A DNA stretch of 8,557 bases from Bacilli bacterium. GTDB taxonomy: Bacteria > Bacillota_I > Bacilli_A > RFN20 > CAG-826. A program made the position numbers and the translations under genes. Below the pieces are notes generated by a model. It was not told where the DNA came from, made no database searches, and saw only the letters and a program-made list of their open reading frames with translations. This document shows positions 1 through 6,140 of this stretch, piece after piece (within the stretch, counting starts at the first letter, position 1; the number at the start of each line of letters is the position of its first letter). The stretch lies in assembly GCA_024413875.1 (NCBI GenBank), contig JAKSVY010000059.1, positions 1-8,557 on the forward strand, given 5' to 3'.

Positions 1-1994
1 CGATCAAATAAATCTTCACCGATTGTTGTAACTGAATTTGGAATTGTGAAGCTTCTTAATCCATATGTATGAGCGAAGCAATCATGACCAATTTCTTTTA
101 ATGTTGATGGGAAATTATAAGTTTGTAATTCATCAACCATATAGAAAGCGTATTGTCTAAGTTTTGTAACACCTTCAGGAATTGTAATTTCTTCTGTTCT
201 ACCAGATGGGCAATAAACAAGTTCAGTCATGTCATATGTATATAAAACATTATCTCTAACTTTAAAATGAGTATTTCCATCTGCAATATCCGCAGATAAA
301 ACACCAGTAGCAGCTGCAAAAGCATTATCTCCAAGTGATTCAAGATCTCTAGGGAAAATAACTTTTGTAATTGCGTTACAGTTTACGAATGCGTATTCTC
401 CGATTGTTTTAACTGTATTAGGAAGTTTTAATGTGTCTTTAATATATTGGTTAGCAAATGCCATTTCTCCAATTTCTTCTAAACCTTCGTTCCAAGTGTA
501 TGAAACAATTGTGCCTTGAGGAGAAATATAATCATCTTCATCAGAAGCGACTGATGGGCCATAGAATGCGGCTTTACCAATCTTTTTAAGTGTGCTTGGG
601 AATGTAATACTAGCTAATAATTCGTTTCTTGCAAATGCATAAGCACCGATTTCTTCTAAGCCTTCATTTAAGTTAATGCTCTTTAAGCCCATATCTTTGT
701 GATCATAGAAAGCATAGTCACCAATCTTTTTAACAGTATTAGGAACTGTGTAGTTTTGATTTGCTCTAATTGGATAGTAGACTAAAACATCTTTGGATTT
801 AGAAAACACTATACCATTAATAGAGACAAAATTGAGGTTATTACTATCAATATTAACTTCATTAACTTTGTATGCACCAGCGAAAGCTTGGCCACTTAAT
901 TCTTTAATTGTGGCTGGAAGATTAACGGAAACTAAGCTAGTTCTATAATTAAATGCGGAATTAGAAATCTTAGTAACTTTTCTTCCACCAATGTAGGCAG
1001 GAATTGTAACAGTAACTGTATTAATATCTAATAAACCAGTGATAGTGATTTCATCATTAGCCTCAACTTGGAATTTGAAGTTAAAGTTCGCTTTTTCCCA
1101 ATGAGCTTCTAAAGTTTCACCAGCGAAAGAACCATCGATGTAACCGTTATATTTTTCTTGTGTAGATTTAACAAACCATCCAACAAATGAGAAGCCTTCT
1201 CTAGTTGGAATAGTTGGATAATAATAGTCACCTACGAAAGTTTCATGAGTATAAGTTGGTTGACCATTACATGGATCAACTGTAACTATAATTTTTTCGT
1301 TTTGGTTAACATTCCATCTTGCAATTAAATTAACAGGGCCATAAACCGCACCACCGACAAAGTTCCATGGTTCTTGGCTACCTTCAGCATACCAACCTAA
1401 GAATGTGCAATGATCTTTAACAGGATCTACAGATGGAGCTTTAATCCATCTACCTTCTCTAACAATTTGATCAGGATAGGTTGTGGAGCCATCAGTAGCA
1501 AAATAACCACCATCAAGGTTGAAAGTAACTACATATGTAGTATCTCCAGCTTGGATTTTAATCCAAACTCCGCCTTGTTTTTCCCAAACAGCGCCATTAA
1601 GAGTGTCAGTGTATTTATCACCATTTTCACCAAGTGCTGGATTAGGATCACCTTCACCAGAATAATTATTTCTTTGTCCACTAGAAGTTTTTACCCAAAC
1701 TCCACCTTGTTTTGTATAAACATCGCCTGTAGAAGTATCAGTGAATGTATCACCATTTCTACCTAAACCTGCAGGAGGTTGTCCAATACCTTCGTAGTGA
1801 TTGTTGCTTAATTCTTCTGAGGAACTCATTGAAGAATTTGAAGAACTACTAGATGAGCTTGTTGGAACACTTGAAACTGGTTCGCTAGACATAGCTGGCT
1901 TAGAACCAGGTTTCTGTCCACTACAAGCAACTGCACTAGCAGCAGTTAATACTAAACTTGAAAGAACAAGTAATTTTTTAATGGATTTTTTCAT
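1..1994 (-). CDS. BspA-type leucine-rich-repeat surface lipoprotein with InlB-like repeats (3' end outside window)
   Basis: The frame is open from ATG at 1994 to the window edge, giving 664 visible residues with no stop seen, so the C-terminus is missing. The start MKKSIKKLLV leads into a hydrophobic stretch and the lipobox AVAC (Cys24), so it is probably an exported, lipid-anchored protein. A Ser-rich linker (about 36-60) follows. Next come two similar units, G-x-NGD near 78 and 122, each ending KQGGVW-[VI]-K. Two Listeria-Bacteroides (InlB B-type) repeats follow (about 154-227 and 235-299), each containing F-x-GW and ending near A-x-W. From about 326 onward there are roughly eleven LRR_5/BspA-type units with an IG-x-x-AF core. 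Such proteins usually bind host or polymer ligands at the surface; the ligand here is unknown. The start is set by AGGAGG at 2008-2013, which overlaps the stop codon of the upstream lipoprotein gene, so the two are probably cotranscribed. Architecture is confident, role is inference. Confidence 0.88.
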   Translation of the reverse strand, partial: MKKSIKKLLVLSSLVLTAASAVACSGQKPGSKPAMSSEPVSSVPTSSSSSSSNSSMSSSEELSNNHYEGIGQPPAGLGRNGDTFTDTSTGDVYTKQGGVWVKTSSGQRNNYSGEGDPNPALGENGDKYTDTLNGAVWEKQGGVWIKIQAGDTTYVVTFNLDGGYFATDGSTTYPDQIVREGRWIKAPSVDPVKDHCTFLGWYAEGSQEPWNFVGGAVYGPVNLIARWNVNQNEKIIVTVDPCNGQPTYTHETFVGDYYYPTIPTREGFSFVGWFVKSTQEKYNGYIDGSFAGETLEAHWEKANFNFKFQVEANDEITITGLLDINTVTVTIPAYIGGRKVTKISNSAFNYRTSLVSVNLPATIKELSGQAFAGAYKVNEVNIDSNNLNFVSINGIVFSKSKDVLVYYPIRANQNYTVPNTVKKIGDYAFYDHKDMGLKSINLNEGLEEIGAYAFARNELLASITFPSTLKKIGKAAFYGPSVASDEDDYISPQGTIVSYTWNEGLEEIGEMAFANQYIKDTLKLPNTVKTIGEYAFVNCNAITKVIFPRDLESLGDNAFAAATGVLSADIADGNTHFKVRDNVLYTYDMTELVYCPSGRTEEITIPEGVTKLRQYAFYMVDELQTYNFPSTLKEIGHDCFAHTYGLRSFTIPNSVTTIGEDLFD
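1098..1535 (-). repeat. Two tandem InlB-like B-repeats in the LRR lipoprotein
   Basis: This part encodes residues about 154-299. Both units start with a V-T-F/V-T-V strand, carry F-x-GW-[YF] (FLGWYAEG and FVGWFVKS) and end in ARW or AHW. That layout is typical of the Listeria-Bacteroides repeat family (Flg_new). Such repeats usually act as stalks between an anchor and a binding domain, which fits their place between the linker and the LRR region. Confidence 0.75.
1557..1763 (-). repeat. Two G-x-NGD-x-[FY]-TDT repeats in the LRR lipoprotein
   Basis: This part encodes residues about 78-146. Unit one starts GRNGDTFTDT and unit two GENGDKYTDT, 44 residues apart. Each is followed by G-x-V-[YW]-x-KQGGVW-[VI]-K. 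The protein-level repeat is clear. The short Gly/Asp-rich motif with a terminal Trp resembles spacer repeats of secreted and phage-fibre proteins, but I cannot assign a domain family. Confidence 0.7.
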
Positions 1995-2007
1995 ATTTTA
2001 TAAAAAT

Positions 2008-2013
2008 CCTCCT
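2008..2013 (-). promoter_or_regulatory. Ribosome binding site of the LRR lipoprotein gene, overlapping the upstream stop codon
   Basis: The minus strand reads AGGAGG here, 13 bases before the ATG at 1994. Its first two bases are the last two of the TAG stop (2014-2012) of the 575-residue lipoprotein gene. Terminating ribosomes would sit on this site, so translational coupling is likely. The spacing is longer than the usual 5-9 bases. Confidence 0.75.
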
Positions 2014-3739
2014 ATTTCTTATAAAGAACAATGTTTTTACAACCAAAATAGTTGTTAGATTCATATTGTTCTTTAATGTCTTTATCAAACTTAATTCCAG
2101 TAATTGCACCAGAACTGTTTTTAATAATTTCAATTGTATTAGCGACAGGGTTAGAAGCTTTTGGAGATAAAGTAACTTCTACTTTACCTGTAGTTGAATT
2201 ATAAGAGTATTCAACACCAGTTTCTGAGTCTTGTAAGTCGTCGCCTAACATATCTGAAGGTCTTGCAATGCTTGTTTTATTTTTTGTGATAATTCTTGTT
2301 GATAAACTTGAATATGTCCATTCATCGCCATAATCATCGCCATCCCATTCAGATGTAAGCCACCATGATAATGTTGTAGCTGTATCAAATTTAACTCTTA
2401 CTCTGCAATAGTAATCATTTGATCTTGTGTAATAACCACCTTCAAAGACAGAACCAACTTCAATTGGGCAAGTAGTGTCACCTGAAGCAGGTTTTTCTTT
2501 TGCAGTAGCAGAAATTGTTACATTTCCAGCAGGCATTTTGAATGAATATTTGCCTGATGTAAGTGTAGTTACTACAGTATTAGTGCCATTTTTAACTGTA
2601 ACTTCATCTAATTCATAGCCAGAATTAGTTACAGCGACTGTGAATGTAACGGTATCATTTGCTTTGTAATATGATTTTGGAGATTCGATTGTAATTGTTG
2701 TATTAGCGTCAGCATTTTTACTAACTGTATATAATTGAGTGACATCAAAGCTAATTGTGACAGCACCAGCAGGCATGACAAATGTATAAATATCGTTTGT
2801 TAATGTATAGCTAAGTGCTTCTGTACCTTTATTAACTTTAACTGCGTTTAATTCATAACCAGTGTTAACAGAAGCGATAAAGCTAACTGTTTCACCTTCC
2901 GCAAACTTTGTTTGTGATCCAACGATTCTAGCGTTGACACCTGGATTAGTTGAAATTGTTACATCATATTGAACAGCTTCAGTAACAACTTGAATTTGAG
3001 CATCTCCACTAGGCATTTGGAAAGAATATGTATCATTATTCTTAGATGGAGTTAATTTATTTGAGCCATTTAAGATGTTGATTTCTTTTAATGTAACTCC
3101 ATTAGCGAGTTGTACTTTAAAATTAACTGTTTCACCTGCTTTTGCTTTTTTATCTGTGTGATCTAAAAGTGTTACAGTAGCGTTTGGGTTGTTAACAACA
3201 CTTAAGTTGTATACTTTAACTTGAGCAGTAACTTTAATTGTTACGTTGAATGCAGGCATGTTAAATCCATAATCATTTCTGTAAGAATCAAGATTTACTT
3301 CCTTAACTTGACTATTTTCAACATAAGTAACTTTTACTGTAAGAACTTCAACTTCAGCATTTTTTGGAGTGACTGTGAATGTAACGCGTCCATCTTTAGC
3401 GACTTGATCACTTCCTGAAGTAATAGCGATAGTTACTAATTCGTTTTGTTCAATACCAACATAGTATTTTGTAACTGCTGAACTTGGTTTTGAACTACTT
3501 GGAGCACTGCTAGGTGCACTTGAAGGAGTGCTACTTGGTGTGCTACTTTTTGAAGAAGCTTTTGAAGTACTACTTGGAATTAAAGAAGAAGATTGTAAAC
3601 TTGATTGTTGACTAGATACTTGACTGCTTGGAGTGGAACTATTTTCGCTAACATTGGATTTAGCAGGTTTACCACCACAAGCGGAAATTGCCATCAAAGA
3701 AGATAATAATGTAATAAATACTAATTTATTTTTTCTCAT
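2012..3739 (-). CDS. Surface lipoprotein with Ser/Pro linker and four beta-repeat units
   Basis: The 575-residue protein starts MRKNKLVFIT, with a hydrophobic core and lipobox ISAC (Cys21), so export and lipid anchoring are expected. Residues 22-89 are a Ser/Pro/Thr linker. Four units follow at about 92-172, 177-253, 258-333 and 337-413. Each has [GD]-x-[TV]-V-x-F near its middle and ends in an MP-[AS] turn (MPAFNVTI, MPSGDAQI, MPAGAVTI, MPAGNVTI) spaced 80-81 residues apart. They resemble divergent InlB B-repeats (Flg_new_2-like). Residues 424-575 form a different domain that I do not recognise; it is rich in Trp (459, 460, 465, 474), Tyr and Asp, with Cys at 424, 445 and 567. The start is supported by AAGGAAGG at 3751-3758. 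The stop is TAG. It is first in a likely two-gene operon with the LRR lipoprotein. The binding partner is unknown. Confidence 0.88.
   Translation of the reverse strand: MRKNKLVFITLLSSLMAISACGGKPAKSNVSENSSTPSSQVSSQQSSLQSSSLIPSSTSKASSKSSTPSSTPSSAPSSAPSSSKPSSAVTKYYVGIEQNELVTIAITSGSDQVAKDGRVTFTVTPKNAEVEVLTVKVTYVENSQVKEVNLDSYRNDYGFNMPAFNVTIKVTAQVKVYNLSVVNNPNATVTLLDHTDKKAKAGETVNFKVQLANGVTLKEINILNGSNKLTPSKNNDTYSFQMPSGDAQIQVVTEAVQYDVTISTNPGVNARIVGSQTKFAEGETVSFIASVNTGYELNAVKVNKGTEALSYTLTNDIYTFVMPAGAVTISFDVTQLYTVSKNADANTTITIESPKSYYKANDTVTFTVAVTNSGYELDEVTVKNGTNTVVTTLTSGKYSFKMPAGNVTISATAKEKPASGDTTCPIEVGSVFEGGYYTRSNDYYCRVRVKFDTATTLSWWLTSEWDGDDYGDEWTYSSLSTRIITKNKTSIARPSDMLGDDLQDSETGVEYSYNSTTGKVEVTLSPKASNPVANTIEIIKNSSGAITGIKFDKDIKEQYESNNYFGCKNIVLYKK
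2501..3466 (-). repeat. Four ~80-residue tandem protein repeats
   Basis: This part encodes residues 92-413 of the 575-residue lipoprotein. The MP motif falls at residues 161, 242, 322 and 402, giving a period of 81, 80 and 80. Units 3 and 4 are the most alike (GYEL-[ND]-x-V, Y-[TS]-F-x-MPAG-x-VTIS) and unit 1 is the most diverged, which fits old duplication and drift rather than recent copying. Confidence 0.8.
3473..3676 (-). repeat. Low-complexity Ser/Pro/Thr linker
   Basis: This part encodes residues 22-89, mostly Ser with Pro, Thr, Ala and Lys, including PSS-x steps around residues 68-87. It probably spans the cell envelope between the lipid anchor and the repeat domains. The DNA is internally repetitive (GGAGCACT, GGTGCACT and GGAGTGCT variants at about 3499-3545 on the plus strand), so its length may vary between strains. 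Confidence 0.7.
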
Positions 3740-3784
3740 AATAAGTATTTCCTTCCTTTCTTTAGAATTTTAGGATTGTTAAAA

Positions 3785-3790
3785 ATTATA
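3785..3790 (-). promoter_or_regulatory. Candidate -10 box for the surface lipoprotein operon
   Basis: The minus strand has a perfect TATAAT 45 bases before the ATG at 3739. The best -35 at 17 bases is TTTTAA, a poor match, so an activator or another start point is possible. The box is overlapped by an inverted repeat, TAATCTTT (3789-3796) and AAAGATTA (3803-3810). Confidence 0.35.
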
Positions 3791-3840
3791 ATCTTTTTTT
3801 ATAAAGATTAAAACGAATTATTATTATCATACATAAAAAG

Positions 3841-3858
3841 TTACATTTTAAAATGTAA
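3841..3858. promoter_or_regulatory. Perfect 18-bp palindrome, candidate operator
   Basis: TTACATTTTAAAATGTAA is its own reverse complement. It lies between the terminator of the NAD kinase operon and the start of the surface lipoprotein operon, about 100 bases before that ATG. A binding site for a dimeric regulator is plausible. AT-rich DNA makes short palindromes common, so this is only a candidate. Confidence 0.35.
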
Positions 3859-3868
3859 AAAATATAAT

Positions 3869-3889
3869 AAAAAAATGGCCTAAAGCCAT
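3869..3889 (-). terminator. Rho-independent terminator of the nfn-NAD kinase operon
   Basis: On the minus strand ATGGC, a five-base loop (TTTAG) and GCCAT are followed by seven T that begin at the last stem base. The stem is short but the T tract is good. It lies about 40 bases past the NAD kinase TAG stop and separates the operon from the lipoprotein genes. Confidence 0.65.
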
Positions 3890-3929
3890 CTATATTCTAA
3901 ATCAAAAAACGAAAAATAAGGGGGTTTTG

Positions 3930-4709
3930 CTAGTAATTTTTAACTAAAAGTAGTTTTCTTTTACTTTTAGAAATTGAGATCATTTCTTTAAGTTCTCCTA
4001 AATAATTTCCATCTAAATAAACGCCTGTCTTATTTTCATATGAAAAAGGAGAATTGATGGAAATAACAGAAGAATCACTTACAACTTGAGGTGTAACTTG
4101 TAAGAATTGAGGACAAATAGGAGTGATAGCAAATTTAGCCTCATCATGAGGAATAATTAAGCCACCTGCAGAAAGAGTGTAACCTGTACTTCCTAATGGG
4201 GTAGAAACAATTAAGCCATCTCCTTTATAACTAACAGGTTCTTCACTATTGATTTGATAATCAATATTAATAATCTTTCCAAAGTTAGTTTTACCAATCA
4301 CAACATCATTAAAAGCGTTATATATATTATCCTTATATAATAATGTAATTACGCTATAGGAAGTGATTTTAAAAGACTTGATAACTTCATCGGTTAAAGT
4401 TTCAATTTCCTTTAACGAAATAGCGCATAAATATCCTAAATGACCAGAGTTAATACCAAGCAAAGGTTTATTGTGTTTAAAAGCAAGTTGAGCAGTTTTT
4501 AAAACACAAGCATCTCCTCCTAAAGAGATCATATAATCGCATTCTGAAGGAGAAAATGAAGAAAACTCTTCGTTACCATAAACTTTATAACTATCTTCTT
4601 TTGACAAAGAAACTTCATGATTAAGTTTACTTGTTAAAGTAGAAATAACCATCTTGGTTGTTTGTATTTGTTTAAAAGATAATAAGTTTGGGTAAACGAA
4701 GAGTTTCAT
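3930..4709 (-). CDS. nadK: NAD kinase (ATP-NAD kinase family), with altered motifs
   Basis: It should phosphorylate NAD to NADP in the cytoplasm. The 259 residues match the size of Gram-positive NAD kinases. Family landmarks in order: LGGDA (63-67, in place of LGGDG), GINSGHLGYL (85-94), FND (133-135, where NE is usual), KGDGLIVSTPLGSTGY (162-177, equivalent to GDGLIVSTPTGSTAY) and LDGN (232-235). The catalytic Asp of GGDG is kept (Asp66), but the next residues are Ala-Cys instead of Gly-Thr and the NE Glu is Asp, so affinity or phosphate donor may differ. The ATG at 4709 suits the family N-terminus (MKLFVYPN), but no Shine-Dalgarno sequence precedes it, only an AT-rich stretch. It lies 19 bases after the nfnB stop, so coupling to nfnB translation is likely. 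The stop is TAG. The family call is firm; normal activity is less certain. Confidence 0.9.
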   Translation of the reverse strand: MKLFVYPNLLSFKQIQTTKMVISTLTSKLNHEVSLSKEDSYKVYGNEEFSSFSPSECDYMISLGGDACVLKTAQLAFKHNKPLLGINSGHLGYLCAISLKEIETLTDEVIKSFKITSYSVITLLYKDNIYNAFNDVVIGKTNFGKIINIDYQINSEEPVSYKGDGLIVSTPLGSTGYTLSAGGLIIPHDEAKFAITPICPQFLQVTPQVVSDSSVISINSPFSYENKTGVYLDGNYLGELKEMISISKSKRKLLLVKNY

Positions 4710-4728
4710 CTTAAATAAATTTAATTAA

Positions 4729-6138
4729 TTATTTTGCAGAGAGGGCTTCATCAATTGCTTTAGCAGCAACTTTACCAGCACCCATAGCAGAAATAACTGT
4801 TGCAGCACCTGTGACTGCGTCACCACCAGCATAAACGTTAGCGCGGCTTGTTAAACCATCTTCGTTAACGATGATACCACCGTGTTTATTGACTTCTAAG
4901 CCTTCAGTTGTGCTCTTGATGAGTGGGTTTGGAGAAGTACCAATTGACATGACAACAGCATCGACATCTAAAACGAATTCACTACCAGGGATAGCAACTG
5001 GTCTACGTCTGCCATTAGCATCTGGTTCGCCAAGTTCCATTTTGATACATTTGATACCTGTAACGAAACCATTCTTTGGATCACGTCTATCTTCAGCGTT
5101 TTCATAGCCTAAGATTTCGACTGGGTTTGTTAAGAGTTGGAAATCAATTCCTTCTTCCATTGCGTGTTCAACTTCTTCTTTACGAGCTGGAAGTTCATCC
5201 ATAGAACGTCTATAGACGATATAAACTTTTTCAGCACCTAAACGGAGAGCTGTACGAGCAGCGTCCATAGCGACGTTACCACCACCGACAACTGCGACTT
5301 TGCCACCTTTCATAATAGGAGTGACAGGGTCATCTAAGTAAGCTTTCATTAAGTTACTTCTTGTTAAGAATTCGTTAGCAGAGTAAACACCTTTATATGC
5401 TTCACCTGGAATATTCATGAAGTTAGGTAAACCTGCACCTGAACCGACGAATACAGCTTCATAGCCTTCTTCGAAGAGTTCATCAATTGTTAAAGTTCTA
5501 CCAATAACAACGTTAGTAGCGATTTCAACGCCTAAAGCTTTTAAAGTATCAACTTCTTTAGCAACGATAGCTTTTGGTAAACGGAATTCAGGAATACCGT
5601 AAACTAAAACACCACCAGCTGTATGAAGTGCTTCAAATACTGTAACTTTATAACCTAATTTTGCAAGGTCACCAGCACATGTTAAGCCTGAAGGGCCTGA
5701 ACCAACAACAGCGACTCTATGGCCGTTAGAAGCTGGAACTGCTGGAGCTTCTTTACAGTTAGCATTGTGATAGTCAGCGACGAATCTTTCAAGTCTACCA
5801 ATGCCAACTGGTTCGAATCTAATACCCATTGTACATTTAGATTCACATTGTGTTTCTTGAGGGCAAACACGACCACAAACTGCTGGAAGAGCAGATGATA
5901 AAGAAATTTCTTGGTAAGCGCCTTCATAATCACCAGCTTTAATCTTTGCGATGAATTCTGGGATGTGAACGTTAACAGGGCATGCGGCAACACATGGTCT
6001 GTTTTTACAGTTAATACAACGGCTTGCTTCTGCAAGAGCGATTTCTTCTGTATAGCCTAATGCAACTTCTTTGAAGTTATGAGCTCTAATTTGAGGTTCT
6101 TGAGTAGGCATTTCATGTTTCTTTGGATCAAGTGCCAT
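4729..6138 (-). CDS. nfnB: NfnB-type large subunit of NADH-dependent ferredoxin:NADP oxidoreductase (GltD-like)
   Basis: At 469 residues it matches the large Nfn/SudA subunit, which carries FAD, binds NADP(H) and passes electrons to ferredoxin. The N-terminus has two cysteine sets for Fe-S clusters: 41, 44, 49, 53 (C-x2-C-x4-C-x3-CP) and 88, 92, 98, 102 (CGRVCP...C...C). A first dinucleotide fold starts at GSGPSG (146-151), a second at GGGNVAMD (285-292), and the FAD end motif GGDAVTGAATV is at 438-448. It is preceded by AGGAGG (6149-6154), inside the end of the small-subunit gene and 2 bases beyond its stop-to-start gap. The adjacent small subunit argues for NfnAB and against a glutamate synthase small subunit, since no large glutamate synthase gene is present. 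Older annotations call this pair sulfide dehydrogenase (SudAB); sequence alone cannot exclude that activity. Confidence 0.88.
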   Translation of the reverse strand: MALDPKKHEMPTQEPQIRAHNFKEVALGYTEEIALAEASRCINCKNRPCVAACPVNVHIPEFIAKIKAGDYEGAYQEISLSSALPAVCGRVCPQETQCESKCTMGIRFEPVGIGRLERFVADYHNANCKEAPAVPASNGHRVAVVGSGPSGLTCAGDLAKLGYKVTVFEALHTAGGVLVYGIPEFRLPKAIVAKEVDTLKALGVEIATNVVIGRTLTIDELFEEGYEAVFVGSGAGLPNFMNIPGEAYKGVYSANEFLTRSNLMKAYLDDPVTPIMKGGKVAVVGGGNVAMDAARTALRLGAEKVYIVYRRSMDELPARKEEVEHAMEEGIDFQLLTNPVEILGYENAEDRRDPKNGFVTGIKCIKMELGEPDANGRRRPVAIPGSEFVLDVDAVVMSIGTSPNPLIKSTTEGLEVNKHGGIIVNEDGLTSRANVYAGGDAVTGAATVISAMGAGKVAAKAIDEALSAK

Positions 6139-6140
6139 GA

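Noticed and set aside
1410..2058. Plus-strand open frames at 1410-1766 and 1801-2058
   Set aside because: They lie antisense to the LRR lipoprotein gene, lack ribosome binding sites and family features, and arise from its repetitive codons.
3473..3676. CRISPR-like or tandem DNA repeat array
   Set aside because: The repetition is coding (Ser/Pro linker) and irregular, with no spacers of constant size.
4729..6138. Glutamate synthase small subunit (GltD)
   Set aside because: The sequence is GltD-like, but there is no glutamate synthase large subunit, and the PyrK-like partner gene 2 bases upstream points to NfnAB.
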